DNA from: a virus
Reading direction: 5' to 3' (one strand)
Length of the DNA: 64,000 nucleotides
Virus record (IMG/VR): IMGVR_UViG_3300032323_003754
Location: 19,214-83,213 of that record
Positions 48,323 through 56,491 of this stretch are shown here, piece after piece (position 1 is the stretch's first letter; the number at the start of each line of letters is the position of its first letter). Both the position numbers and the translations under genes were made by a program. Under the pieces are notes generated by a model that saw only the letters and a program-made list of their open reading frames with translations, made no database searches and was not told the DNA's origin.

Positions 48323-49864
48323 ATGTTAAAATTTATAGTATCTGAAGACCTTCAATGGTTAATTTTACAAGACTATGATGAAGAGGTTGACCGAAAACAA
48401 CTTGAAATATCTTTAACCAGAAAAATACACAATCATTTTTTTCACCCCTTAGTGAAGAAAAAACATTGGGATGGTGCAATATGCTTTGTAGATAAAAGAG
48501 GACCGTTCTGGAAGGTTCCTTCTGGATTATGGAGTGAGGTATTCGATATATGCGAGAAGTATAAGATAGAATGCGAAATACTAGGACTTGATAAGATTGT
48601 AGATGGAAATTTATCTCTGGAAGAATTTACTCAATGGGCTAATGAATTTTTTGCTGATAAGGAATTAAAGCCAAGAGACTACCAAATAGAAGCTGCTTGG
48701 AAAATTGTTAAATTCAGATTCTCCTGCTTAGAAATTGCAACATCATCAGGAAAAACTCTTATTGCATTTATTGTACTTGCTTATCTGAAGAATGTAAGGG
48801 GTATAAATAAATTCTTGATGATCGTTCCGAATACGACACTGATCATACAGGGATCTGAAGACTTCGAGGGATATGGATTAAAAGAATTAGACAACTGTGA
48901 TATCCAATTAATACACGGAGGAAATAAAAATAAAATCTCCGGAGGTTTAATGATCGGAACATATCAGTCTCTCGTTAAACAAGACGATGATTTTTTTGAT
49001 GGCGTTGAAGCTATCTTTGTTGACGAATCACACCAGTCACACTCTAAATCAATCAAGGAAGTTATATCAAAGTGTAAGGACTCTAGATATAGATTTGGTC
49101 TTTCCGGTACATTAACCAATAGAAATACAGCAGAACATTTAACCATCCAACAGTATCTTGGACCATTAACTATGGAGATTAGTCCTAAGTTTCTGTTTGA
49201 TAATAAGTACGCAACCCCAGTCGCTATTAAAATAGTAAAGATGGATTGGTTAGATGAAAATCTAAAACAAAAATTATACGAGCTAAGAAGCAACAAAAAC
49301 AGTAAGGACACGGAGAAACTCGAGGGAAGCGAAATATTTACTGTTGAAAGAAAACTTGTAATCTCTTCTGACAAAAGATTAAAGTATATTGTAGATTTTA
49401 TTGCCAAAACAAGCAAAAATTCTCTCGTACTTTTTCAGTCAGTTGGAGAGGGATACGGAAAAAGAATATATGAGTATTTAAGAGAGATTCAGGCGGATAA
49501 GGAGGTTTTTTATATAGACGGAGATACTGAGCCCGAAAGAAGAGATTATTATAAGACAAAGTTGGAAGAGGGAGCTAATAAGGTGATGGTAGCTAGCTTT
49601 GGTACACTTAGTACGGGGGTTTCCGTTAAGAATATCCATAATATATTCCTTGTTGAATCTTACAAATCCGAGGTTTTGATTAAACAAAGTCTAGGAAGAG
49701 GAATGAGATTGTATGAGGGAAAGGAAAGGGTTAACATTATCGATTTCGTTGACGATTTCTCCTATAATGGATCAATGAATTATCTAATGAAGCATTCTTT
49801 AGAAAGAATTGAGATCTACAAAAGGGAGAAGTTCGAATATAAGATATATGACGTTACTCTTTAG
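48323..49864 (+). CDS. uvsW: ATP-dependent DNA helicase, UvsW-like
   Basis: A 513-residue SF2 helicase. Q-like start PRDYQIEAAWKIV; Walker A ATSSGKT with K144; motif Ia LMIVPNTTLI; Walker B/II as DESH (234-237, IFVDESHQSH); motif III GLSGTL; motif IV LVLFQSVGEGYGKRI; motif V VMVASFGTLSTGVSVKNI; motif VI LIKQSLGRGMRL. An N-terminal UvsW-type domain (KKHWDGAICFVDKRGPFWKV) precedes the core. UvsW unwinds branched DNA and R-loops and helps switch T4 from origin- to recombination-dependent replication. Length is close to the T4 protein. It ends the operon. Confidence 0.9.
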   Translation: MLKFIVSEDLQWLILQDYDEEVDRKQLEISLTRKIHNHFFHPLVKKKHWDGAICFVDKRGPFWKVPSGLWSEVFDICEKYKIECEILGLDKIVDGNLSLEEFTQWANEFFADKELKPRDYQIEAAWKIVKFRFSCLEIATSSGKTLIAFIVLAYLKNVRGINKFLMIVPNTTLIIQGSEDFEGYGLKELDNCDIQLIHGGNKNKISGGLMIGTYQSLVKQDDDFFDGVEAIFVDESHQSHSKSIKEVISKCKDSRYRFGLSGTLTNRNTAEHLTIQQYLGPLTMEISPKFLFDNKYATPVAIKIVKMDWLDENLKQKLYELRSNKNSKDTEKLEGSEIFTVERKLVISSDKRLKYIVDFIAKTSKNSLVLFQSVGEGYGKRIYEYLREIQADKEVFYIDGDTEPERRDYYKTKLEEGANKVMVASFGTLSTGVSVKNIHNIFLVESYKSEVLIKQSLGRGMRLYEGKERVNIIDFVDDFSYNGSMNYLMKHSLERIEIYKREKFEYKIYDVTL

Positions 49865-49874
49865 AGTATTCGGA

Positions 49875-49882
49875 TATATAAA
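49875..49882 (+). promoter_or_regulatory. Candidate late promoter (GGATATATAAA)
   Basis: Exact TATATAAA with preceding GA, 11 bp before the ATG at 49894, directly after uvsW. Same motif as the other candidates. Confidence 0.5.
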
Positions 49883-49893
49883 ATAAAAAAGCG

Positions 49894-50571
49894 ATGAAGC
49901 ACCTTAAGCCATATGAACTTTTAGAAAGCAGCGGCAGAAATCTAAGCAATTTTTCAAGCCAAAGGTTTAAATCTATTACTGGAAATGATTCGGCCCCTGG
50001 ATTTACTGGTTGGATGCACGGCCTTCTAAAAACCATGCAAAACCGCTTTGAAGGAATGGATAATTTTTTCAAGAGCGATATTTATATGAAATCATCAACT
50101 GGTACAATAGACACCGGACTAGGCTGGCTTTTAGGAACAGCTGGATCTCTAGCAACCGGCGTTCTTGCTAAAATATTTGAACCTGGAGATTTTATATCCA
50201 AAAATCAAAATTGGGGATCAGGCAGTAGTGGTGATCCGAGTTTACCAAAATCAGAAGCTGACGTTAAGCCAGAACACCTTAGGTTAATGAATAACAAGTT
50301 TGTTAATAACGATCTACCTAATATTAATAGTGATTCTCAAATGCAGGATTATATAGGTAATTCTTACAAAAAATGGGGGGTTTCTCCTGGTCAAAGTACA
50401 GTTGCCGACGATTTGGTTGCAACTAATGCTAATACCTATTATAATAAAACTAAGGGATATCCTGTTGCTTCTAAACTACCTTCTATGGGTGATATTGGAA
50501 ATGCAGTAAGCTTAGCAGCAAATTTCATTCCAGCAGGCAGAGCAGCCAAGGTAATAAGTAAAATAACATAA
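49894..50571 (+). CDS. Putative internal head protein with CTS-like N-terminus (225 aa)
   Basis: A 225-residue protein. The first 12 residues (MKHLKPYELLES) look like the T4 capsid-targeting sequence of internal proteins (T4 example: MKTYQEFIAEA). They are short and amphipathic and end in L-x-E (L9-L10-E11), the cleavage rule of prohead protease gp21. The rest is Gly/Ser-rich with a moderately hydrophobic part at about 70-95 (GLGWLLGTAGSLATGVLAKI) and another near the C-terminus (VSLAANFIPAGRAAKVI). A late-promoter-like motif lies upstream. Function unknown; a packaged protein delivered with the DNA is inferred. Confidence 0.5.
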   Translation: MKHLKPYELLESSGRNLSNFSSQRFKSITGNDSAPGFTGWMHGLLKTMQNRFEGMDNFFKSDIYMKSSTGTIDTGLGWLLGTAGSLATGVLAKIFEPGDFISKNQNWGSGSSGDPSLPKSEADVKPEHLRLMNNKFVNNDLPNINSDSQMQDYIGNSYKKWGVSPGQSTVADDLVATNANTYYNKTKGYPVASKLPSMGDIGNAVSLAANFIPAGRAAKVISKIT

Positions 50572-50580
50572 AATAAATAA

Positions 50581-50850
50581 ATGAAAAAAGTATCACAAAT
50601 CCAAGAAAACCTTAAGGTTCAGAGTGCACACGCTATCTCTAAAATGGATGAAGCAAATAAGTACCTAAACTTTGCTAAGAAGTATTACAAGAAGCATGGT
50701 GTTTCCGGTCCGTTTGATGAGAAGTTCAAAGGAGATAAAAAGGCTCAAGAAAAATTCATGGAAGAATTAGGAAAGGCCTGGGCAGACTATAAAAAAGAAC
50801 ACAACATCTCAACGGGTGCAGGTAGCAAACCTTGGGACAAGAAAAAATAG
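50581..50850 (+). CDS. Small basic helical protein (89 aa)
   Basis: An 89-residue, Lys-rich, mainly helical protein (MDEANKYLNFAKKYYKKHGV; FMEELGKAWADYKKEHNIST) with a start like MKKVSQIQENL, in which I-Q-E could also satisfy the gp21-type cleavage rule. The aromatic/basic spacing is loosely like small DNA-binding proteins, but I cannot assign a family. It is 9 bp downstream of the putative head protein and probably co-expressed. Confidence 0.5.
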   Translation: MKKVSQIQENLKVQSAHAISKMDEANKYLNFAKKYYKKHGVSGPFDEKFKGDKKAQEKFMEELGKAWADYKKEHNISTGAGSKPWDKKK

Positions 50851-50876
50851 TAGGAATTAAATCCAATACTTATTTT

Positions 50877-51305
50877 ATGAATGATATACTTTTCCCCATC
50901 ATTGAACATTATATAGGAACTAGTGTTTCTGGTATTCGAAGAGATGATGAATTAGTTCTTTTTAAAACAAGTGCTGGCAGGGGAGGAAGAATTGAAAAAA
51001 ATCTATACGGTGATTGGGACCTATTAGTAGGAAATGAAAAGGTGTGCGAGATAGAGGATGTACTTTTTTCAATTTTCTGTGATTACGAGAGCCAACCACC
51101 AATTGATAAATATTATAAAAAACTACTAAAACTAAAATCGATTGGAACATTAAATCAAAGATCTAACATTCTTGTTGATCAATTGATGTTTTCGATCGAA
51201 TTTTTAATTATGAATATGGAGGTTAATTTGGAAGAACCAATTAAGATTGGACCATTCCTAGCTTTCAGTCACAACGGAAACAAACATGTTTTAGGACTAA
51301 ATTAA
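50877..51305 (+). CDS. Unknown protein (142 aa)
   Basis: The start is placed at 50877 (MNDILFPIIEHYIG) because the longer frame from 50832 runs into the previous gene and begins with low-quality sequence. The protein is of mixed alpha/beta type: IEHYIGTSVSGIRRDDELVL, then GRIEKNLYGDWDLLVGNE, a helical part and a C-terminal strand (PFLAFSHNGNKHVLGLN). No motif recognised. It lies 5 bp upstream of the RNA ligase fusion. Confidence 0.5.
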   Translation: MNDILFPIIEHYIGTSVSGIRRDDELVLFKTSAGRGGRIEKNLYGDWDLLVGNEKVCEIEDVLFSIFCDYESQPPIDKYYKKLLKLKSIGTLNQRSNILVDQLMFSIEFLIMNMEVNLEEPIKIGPFLAFSHNGNKHVLGLN

Positions 51306-51310
51306 AAGAT

Positions 51311-53305
51311 ATGGCGGGTATTAAACATTTAAGTGAGATTTATAAAAAACAAGGAAACGATTTTCTTAATGAATTATTTGGAAAGGATCTTACTGTTTCT
51401 GAGAAATTAAATGGTATGAGTTTCTCCTTCGAGAAAAATTTATATGATGGATCACTTTCTTTTTATAAGAGAGACCAGATAAATCCTATTTCTAAAATTG
51501 ATAGGGTTTTAATGAAGTACTATGAATCTCCAATTTCACATGTGCAAAGTTTAGATAATTTAGTATTAAGTGAGATTCCAAACGGCTGGAGATTTGGTAT
51601 GGAATTTTTTATAAATCCTAGTCCCGTATTAGTATCATATCAGAGAATTCCAAAAAATGGATTAGTTCTTACACACATTATAGTTAAGAATGAATTTGGA
51701 GATATTGAAAAAACGATAGTTGAAAAAGAAGAACTTGAGTACTGGGCGAATTTAATAGGAGTTGAAAATCCCCCTATTATATTTCAGGGAAAATTGTCAG
51801 ATGAGCAAAAAGTTGAAATTAACGATTTTATTAATTCACCTAACGATAAACTCAAGGATCAGTACGGAACCAAAAGCTTTGCTAAATTCTTAATTACCTT
51901 ACTGAATAAAGATATTAATAAAACCCATCTTAATAACTCATTAGAAGAGCCTATAGAAGGTGTAGTTTTTAGATTTGGTCCAATAGACGGAACAGGAGAT
52001 TCTTTTACTGCAAAGATCCTTGATCCTATGTTTGAAGATATCACCAAGCAAAATAATGTTAAGAAAGCAAGTTATTTTCCTAGTGACATATACGGTATTA
52101 CCATCCTAGAGGTAATGAATTTCATTCTTGATAAAAATGTAGATAGTTTTTCTTTTGATGGCGATGATCCACAGGACAAATACATTTCTTATATTTCTTC
52201 AGTCTTTAATGCTTTCATTGAGGAGAATGGAGAAAAATATCTAGGATTAGATTTTCAAGAACCAGAATTCCTCAGACAAGAAGGATTTGAGATTAATCTA
52301 GAATTAATTAAGGACGAGAAAACTAAATCTATAATAGAGGAAGAAGAAAGTTATCAATCTCTTTTTAAACTCATACTTTCTGCATTCAGAAAAATAAAGA
52401 AAAGACCGGGTGGATTTTTTACGCAAGGAGCAATTGAACAGTTTAATATACTGGTAAGAGAAATCTCGAATTATTTAAATAATAGTTTATCCGTTGTTGA
52501 ATCGATGATTCCAACTTTTGACCAGTTTAGGAAGGGTAAAAAGACGTTCGTCCCACAAGAGGAAACTGACGACGAGGAAGAAATTGAAGATATAGAGGAT
52601 GAGGTTGAAGAAGCACCAAGAGCAGAAGTTGTAGAAACCCCGGAAGAGGATCAGTCAGAAGATCCGGTTGTGATAGAAGCACCCAAGGAGGGAGAGAATG
52701 AAGAAGATGCTATCCCTGTTGATTTAGACCTAGTAAATCAGATAAAGGATATCCTGGGACAGAACGATCCCATATCCGATCAAACCTTAGTTAATCCAGG
52801 AAAAGAGGTAAACATAGTAATTGGTAAATTCCAGCCATTCAATAATGGTCACTTAAAGCTCATAAAAAAAGCAAATCAGAGTAATGGATTACCTGTAGTA
52901 ATAATGGTCGTTAACGGACCTAAAAACTTCATTAAAGGAGAAATTATGGACAAGATGATGTCGATAATTTCTGGTGAACTACCTGATGTTGTTGATTCCT
53001 ATAAATATATCGATAATGATCTTCTTTCTAGCGCTCTAGATGGATTAGGAACTAAATACAATCCTAAGACACTAACCATTGGTACAAAGAGACTGGATAA
53101 TTATTTATTGCAGGCAAGATCTCTAAAAAAGAGAAAAAAACTAGATAAAGACTTTATTTTGCAAACCGCACCGGAATGGGTTAGCAGCAGTGAAATATTA
53201 AATGATCTGGGTGAGAAAAACTACATCAATTTTAAAAAGAACGTACCAAAGGGGTTAGCATCTATATGGGAAGAATTAACCAGGTGTTACGAATCCTCTA
53301 AATAA
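51311..53305 (+). CDS. RNA ligase domain fused to NMN-adenylyltransferase-like domain
   Basis: A 664-residue protein with two catalytic folds. Residues 1-260 form an Rnl2-type nucleotidyltransferase: motif I SEKLNG with the lysine nucleophile K32 (KxxG), motif III-like RFGMEFFI, motif IV EEPIEGVVFRF (E216) and motif V SFTAKILDP. Residues about 260-420 are helical. About 425-480 is a very acidic linker (TDDEEEIEDIEDEVEEAP). Residues about 498-655 form a nucleotidylyltransferase with IGKFQPFNNGHLKLI (504-518; the first His of HxGH is Asn) and the late signature WVSSSEILNDL in place of the ISST loop. The ligase half should join or repair RNA. The second half resembles NadM/NadR NMN adenylyltransferases, so it may make NAD or another adenylylated product. 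The fusion is unusual. Confidence 0.75.
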   Translation: MAGIKHLSEIYKKQGNDFLNELFGKDLTVSEKLNGMSFSFEKNLYDGSLSFYKRDQINPISKIDRVLMKYYESPISHVQSLDNLVLSEIPNGWRFGMEFFINPSPVLVSYQRIPKNGLVLTHIIVKNEFGDIEKTIVEKEELEYWANLIGVENPPIIFQGKLSDEQKVEINDFINSPNDKLKDQYGTKSFAKFLITLLNKDINKTHLNNSLEEPIEGVVFRFGPIDGTGDSFTAKILDPMFEDITKQNNVKKASYFPSDIYGITILEVMNFILDKNVDSFSFDGDDPQDKYISYISSVFNAFIEENGEKYLGLDFQEPEFLRQEGFEINLELIKDEKTKSIIEEEESYQSLFKLILSAFRKIKKRPGGFFTQGAIEQFNILVREISNYLNNSLSVVESMIPTFDQFRKGKKTFVPQEETDDEEEIEDIEDEVEEAPRAEVVETPEEDQSEDPVVIEAPKEGENEEDAIPVDLDLVNQIKDILGQNDPISDQTLVNPGKEVNIVIGKFQPFNNGHLKLIKKANQSNGLPVVIMVVNGPKNFIKGEIMDKMMSIISGELPDVVDSYKYIDNDLLSSALDGLGTKYNPKTLTIGTKRLDNYLLQARSLKKRKKLDKDFILQTAPEWVSSSEILNDLGEKNYINFKKNVPKGLASIWEELTRCYESSK

Positions 53306-53310
53306 TATTA

Positions 53311-53335
53311 AATCCTGCTAAATGCAGGATTTTTT
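53311..53335 (+). terminator. Rho-independent terminator after the ligase gene
   Basis: Stem AATCCTGC / GCAGGATT with 5-nt loop TAAAT, followed by a T run ending TTTTTG. It lies just after the stop at 53305 and before a new promoter-like region. Confidence 0.85.
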
Positions 53336-53369
53336 GTTTATACATTATTTTTACTCGGGGGTCCAACCT

Positions 53370-53377
53370 TATATTTA
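53370..53377 (+). promoter_or_regulatory. Possible Bacteroidota-type -7 box (TATATTTA)
   Basis: TAnnTTTA, one change from the Bacteroidota -7 consensus TAnnTTTG, placed 24 bp before the ATG at 53402 and behind a terminator. It has no convincing -33 TTG at normal spacing, so it is only tentative. Confidence 0.3.
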
Positions 53378-53401
53378 CAGTGTAAATTAAAAATATAAGT
53401 A

Positions 53402-54187
53402 ATGGCTCAAACAATAGATTCTCCGGGATATTCTAGGGAAGGTGTCACAGAAACCCAAGAAAGAAGTCCAGGAATAGACCAAAATGCCAGGAAAAAAATC
53501 ATCAATTGTAAACTACTTTTGATGACAAAGGCTGCTTTTTTTGGTCAACTCTCGATGAGTTTGGATTTCATAGAAAGAAGGGATCTCCCACATAGAACAA
53601 TGGCAACTGACGGATTTAAGATCTATTATGATCCGGACTTTGTGAACTCGAAACCCGATTATGAAATCAAATGGGTTATCTGCCACGAAATCATGCATTG
53701 TGCATTACACCACTTCTTAAGAAAGCAAGCTAATCCAACAGTTTGGAATGCAGCAGCGGACTATGCTATAAATCAGCTCATAGACGGATCCGGATACAGC
53801 GATCCTACTCAATCACCCTTTGGTGTTATGCCGAGTGGCGGATTGCTAGATAAAAAATACGAGGGATGGTCTGCAGAACAGATCTACCATCATCTAATCG
53901 AAAATAACGTACAACTACCACCCGAAGAAGGATGGAATTATGGAAACGTCGAGCCCCCAGTTTTTGTTGAGGTTATATCAGGCGATGATTTAGATACTGA
54001 TGATTTAGAGGAATGGGGAGAAAAAGCAAGTGTTGGTGACTATGTTACATTACCTGACGGAAAATTTGGGAAGATTGATGCCATAGATGATACCAACGGC
54101 GATGCAACTATATCTCCTCTGACGAAAAAAGAATTAGTAAAGATTATAGAATCACAAACCGGTAGAAAGATTAAAAAAATAATTTAA
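53402..54187 (+). CDS. DUF2201-type putative metallopeptidase
   Basis: A 261-residue protein. Zinc-protease motif at residues 95-99 in WVICHEIMHCALHHF, followed by the family motif NPTVWNAAADYAINQLI (Asp120 as possible third ligand). Upstream lies a helical start and IYYDPDFVN, the usual layout of the DUF2201 N-terminal domain. Residues about 155-180 are linker. Residues about 213-245 (GDYVTLPDGKFGKIDAI) resemble a KOW/SH3-like barrel. In most cellular proteins of this family the metallopeptidase-like domain is fused to a VWA domain. Here it ends and the VWA follows as a separate gene 6 bp later. Probably works with the VWA protein and the MoxR ATPase. Confidence 0.75.
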   Translation: MAQTIDSPGYSREGVTETQERSPGIDQNARKKIINCKLLLMTKAAFFGQLSMSLDFIERRDLPHRTMATDGFKIYYDPDFVNSKPDYEIKWVICHEIMHCALHHFLRKQANPTVWNAAADYAINQLIDGSGYSDPTQSPFGVMPSGGLLDKKYEGWSAEQIYHHLIENNVQLPPEEGWNYGNVEPPVFVEVISGDDLDTDDLEEWGEKASVGDYVTLPDGKFGKIDAIDDTNGDATISPLTKKELVKIIESQTGRKIKKII

Positions 54188-54193
54188 GGTATT

Positions 54194-55129
54194 ATGCTAG
54201 TAAACGTAAAAGAATTAAGAAAAGTAGAGGTTGAGTATGAGCCTGTTGATCCGGATAAAGAAAAGGAAAAAGAGGAAGCGGAGGGAGAAGGACCCGGCGG
54301 AGATTTTCCACAAGGAAAAAAACCTTGGAATGAAAAACAAGATCCTAATGACGAAAACGGATCTGGAAATAAAGGAAAGGGAGCAGTTTCTTTAAAGCCA
54401 AAGATGGTAACAAAAAAACCAACCGATGAGGAGGGTTTAAAGAAATTCTGGAAACAAAAACTGGAAGAAGCTAAAGACAGATCTGCAGGATCAGTTCCTG
54501 GAAATTTACTTCGAGCTATCGAGAGATTACTTGGTGTTAAAATAGATTGGAAGGGTCAGCTTAGAAAATTTGTAATTAGCATGTCTTCTAAATCTCAATA
54601 CTTTCTGCCAAATAGAAGATTCTTAGGAGGCGGGAACGTATTATGGGGAGCTAAGAAAAAGAAAGAAAGCTTCGAGACTCTAGTAGTTATTAGTGATACA
54701 TCAGGATCGGTTTCTGACAAGGAACTTCATCAATTTGTCACCGAGGCTTTGGGTGTAATGGAAAGCTTCAACCCTAAAGAAACGTATTTGATTTGGTGCG
54801 ACACTACGGTGTATGAACCTATAGATATTGTTAAGAAGGGAGAGAAATTTACAGTCAAACATGCACCCGGAAGAGGCGGTACAAGTTTCATTCCTCCTTT
54901 CCAATGGATAGAAAATAATCTTCTAGGTAAAAAGAAACTAGGTCCTGTTTTATTCTTTACTGACGGATACCCTAATACAGGAGAGAACGGAGGATGGCCA
55001 ACAGAGGATATGTTTAAAATAAGAAGCTATTCAAATAAAGTGTTTTGGATTATAATCGGTAATGGATCACCTAACAATGATCCGAATATAAAAATACCGT
55101 TTGGCAAGAGAATAGATCTGGTTATGTAA
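54194..55129 (+). CDS. VWA-domain protein (DUF2201 C-terminal type)
   Basis: A 311-residue protein. Residues 1-80 are very charged and disordered (DKEKEKEEAEGEGPGGDF). Residues about 80-160 are helical with a basic patch. A von Willebrand A-like fold starts at about 163: LVVISDTSGSVSD gives an intact MIDAS D168-x-S170-x-S172. Then come YLIWCDTTVYEP, the second metal-site loop GRGGTSFIPPFQWI (Thr), and VLFFTDGYPNTGE (Asp). It is the partner half of the preceding metallopeptidase-like protein. The stop is followed by a separate promoter-like box and the MoxR gene. Confidence 0.75.
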   Translation: MLVNVKELRKVEVEYEPVDPDKEKEKEEAEGEGPGGDFPQGKKPWNEKQDPNDENGSGNKGKGAVSLKPKMVTKKPTDEEGLKKFWKQKLEEAKDRSAGSVPGNLLRAIERLLGVKIDWKGQLRKFVISMSSKSQYFLPNRRFLGGGNVLWGAKKKKESFETLVVISDTSGSVSDKELHQFVTEALGVMESFNPKETYLIWCDTTVYEPIDIVKKGEKFTVKHAPGRGGTSFIPPFQWIENNLLGKKKLGPVLFFTDGYPNTGENGGWPTEDMFKIRSYSNKVFWIIIGNGSPNNDPNIKIPFGKRIDLVM

Positions 55130-55167
55130 AAAGTGTTGATACAGAAAAATATCTCGCGATTCACCCT

Positions 55168-55175
55168 TACATTTG
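55168..55175 (+). promoter_or_regulatory. Candidate Bacteroidota-type -7 box (TACATTTG)
   Basis: Exact TAnnTTTG, 23 bp before the ATG at 55199. A TTG at 55136-55138 is about 29 bp upstream, longer than the usual spacing, so the -33 part is doubtful. The leader is A-rich. Confidence 0.35.
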
Positions 55176-55198
55176 GAACATCAATTAAAAATTAAAAA

Positions 55199-56410
55199 AT
55201 GGAAATTTTACCTTATCCTTCAACAGACGTCGTAAACATAGACGCTGCAACATTAAAATACGAGGTCACCGCTAGATTTGAAAGTACAATGGAGGGCGGA
55301 TTCAATAAACCTATTTTCATATTTGGAGCACCAGGAATTGGGAAAACCGAAATAGTATCACAGGTGTGTGAAGAACTTAAAATAGATCTATTGACTGTGG
55401 ATTTACAATTTATGGACCCAGCAGATTTTCTGGGAGTACCATCGGTTGTTGAAGTATCCTCTGATGGAAAATATGGAGAAGGTGTAACAAGAACCAACCC
55501 TCCGATTTGGCTTCCTAGAGATAAAAACAGTAGGGGAATTATTTTCTTTGATGAGCTTAATCGAGCTGCAGATCCGGTAATTACTGGCATGATGAATCTG
55601 GCTCAGAGCAGAAGAGTAAATACCTATAATATGCCAGATGGATGGTTAATCATTGCTGCTGGTAATAGACCATCTGACGATAAGCCAGAAGCTGTTAAAG
55701 ATCTGGGAACAGCTCTTGCGGATAGATTTTCTATTTTCAATCTTGTTCCAACAGTAAAGGGATTTATTGATTATGTGCTTCGTTCTGAATCCCCATTAAA
55801 GGGAGCAATGGGTGCTAAACCAAGAGAAGTAGTTTTACCAGAATTGCTAAGCTTTTTGGAATTTTCCGAGGATTACTTCCACACACTTAATCCAAACAAA
55901 CCGGATGTTAAATTTGCTACACCCAGAGGCTGGATAGATGGATCTAAATTTTTATATTCAAGACTAAGGAAGTTAAAGGATCAAGGAAAGGAGGACATCA
56001 GTCCTGACGAAATTCTAAGAATATTTCAAACAGAAGTTGGATATACCCCTGCAAATGCCTTCGTTAAATTCTATAACATAGTACAAAGTATTCCGATTGG
56101 TGATGTAGTTAAAGTTTTTGATGAGCCAAACAAAGCACCTATTCCTAAGAAAACTGGTGGAAGATATGAACCCGATGTAATGTTTGCTACACTGGCAGCT
56201 ATTGTTACAAAATCAGAAAAGCTTAAGCCTTTGAAACCCGAGCAGTTTTCGAATGCGATTGACTATTCGATCAGAATAGATTCTGCTGAATATGCTTCTT
56301 CGTTCGTTAATATGATGATGTCTAAGCATGGCGAATATGTTAAAACTGATAGAAAATACTCTATACACATTAAGAAGTTTAACGAGTACTATCTTAAACC
56401 TTTACAATAG
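55199..56410 (+). CDS. MoxR-type AAA+ ATPase
   Basis: A 403-residue AAA+ protein. Walker A FGAPGIGKT (K49), Walker B GIIFFDELNRAADP (D118-E119), sensor 1 LIIAAGNRPSDD and arginine-containing LGTALADRFSIFNL. This sequence order (GxPGxGKT, FxDExNRA, AxxNPxxx, LDRF) is that of MoxR/RavA-class ATPases, which usually pair with VWA proteins to load metals or remodel partners. The DUF2201 metallopeptidase and VWA genes upstream support one functional module. The C-terminal 100 residues are helical. A terminator follows. Confidence 0.85.
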   Translation: MEILPYPSTDVVNIDAATLKYEVTARFESTMEGGFNKPIFIFGAPGIGKTEIVSQVCEELKIDLLTVDLQFMDPADFLGVPSVVEVSSDGKYGEGVTRTNPPIWLPRDKNSRGIIFFDELNRAADPVITGMMNLAQSRRVNTYNMPDGWLIIAAGNRPSDDKPEAVKDLGTALADRFSIFNLVPTVKGFIDYVLRSESPLKGAMGAKPREVVLPELLSFLEFSEDYFHTLNPNKPDVKFATPRGWIDGSKFLYSRLRKLKDQGKEDISPDEILRIFQTEVGYTPANAFVKFYNIVQSIPIGDVVKVFDEPNKAPIPKKTGGRYEPDVMFATLAAIVTKSEKLKPLKPEQFSNAIDYSIRIDSAEYASSFVNMMMSKHGEYVKTDRKYSIHIKKFNEYYLKPLQ

Positions 56411-56419
56411 CATTTTAAG

Positions 56420-56446
56420 ACCCCAGGTAAATCCTGGGGTTTTTTG
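56420..56446 (+). terminator. Rho-independent terminator after the MoxR gene
   Basis: Stem ACCCCAGG / CCTGGGGT, loop TAAAT, followed by TTTTTG. It has a very strong GC stem in an AT-rich context. Confidence 0.9.
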
Positions 56447-56470
56447 TGGGACTATGTTTTTGTTTTTGAA

Positions 56471-56478
56471 TATATAAA
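56471..56478 (+). promoter_or_regulatory. Candidate late promoter (TATATAAA)
   Basis: Exact TATATAAA, 13 bp before the ATG at 56492 and just after the terminator, which makes promoter function likely. Member of the recurring set. Confidence 0.55.
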
Positions 56479-56491
56479 GAAAAGGAATTAA

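Noticed and set aside
50832-50876. Upstream ATG for the 142-aa protein, overlapping the previous gene
   Set aside because: Extra 15 residues come from the end of the neighbouring gene; the ATG at 50877 leaves a normal 26-bp gap.
54170-54200. Sequencing frameshift splitting a DUF2201 metallopeptidase-VWA fusion
   Set aside because: The first gene ends with a complete KOW-like domain and Lys-rich tail, and the second starts with its own ATG and a long charged leader. A real split is more likely, though reads should confirm it.
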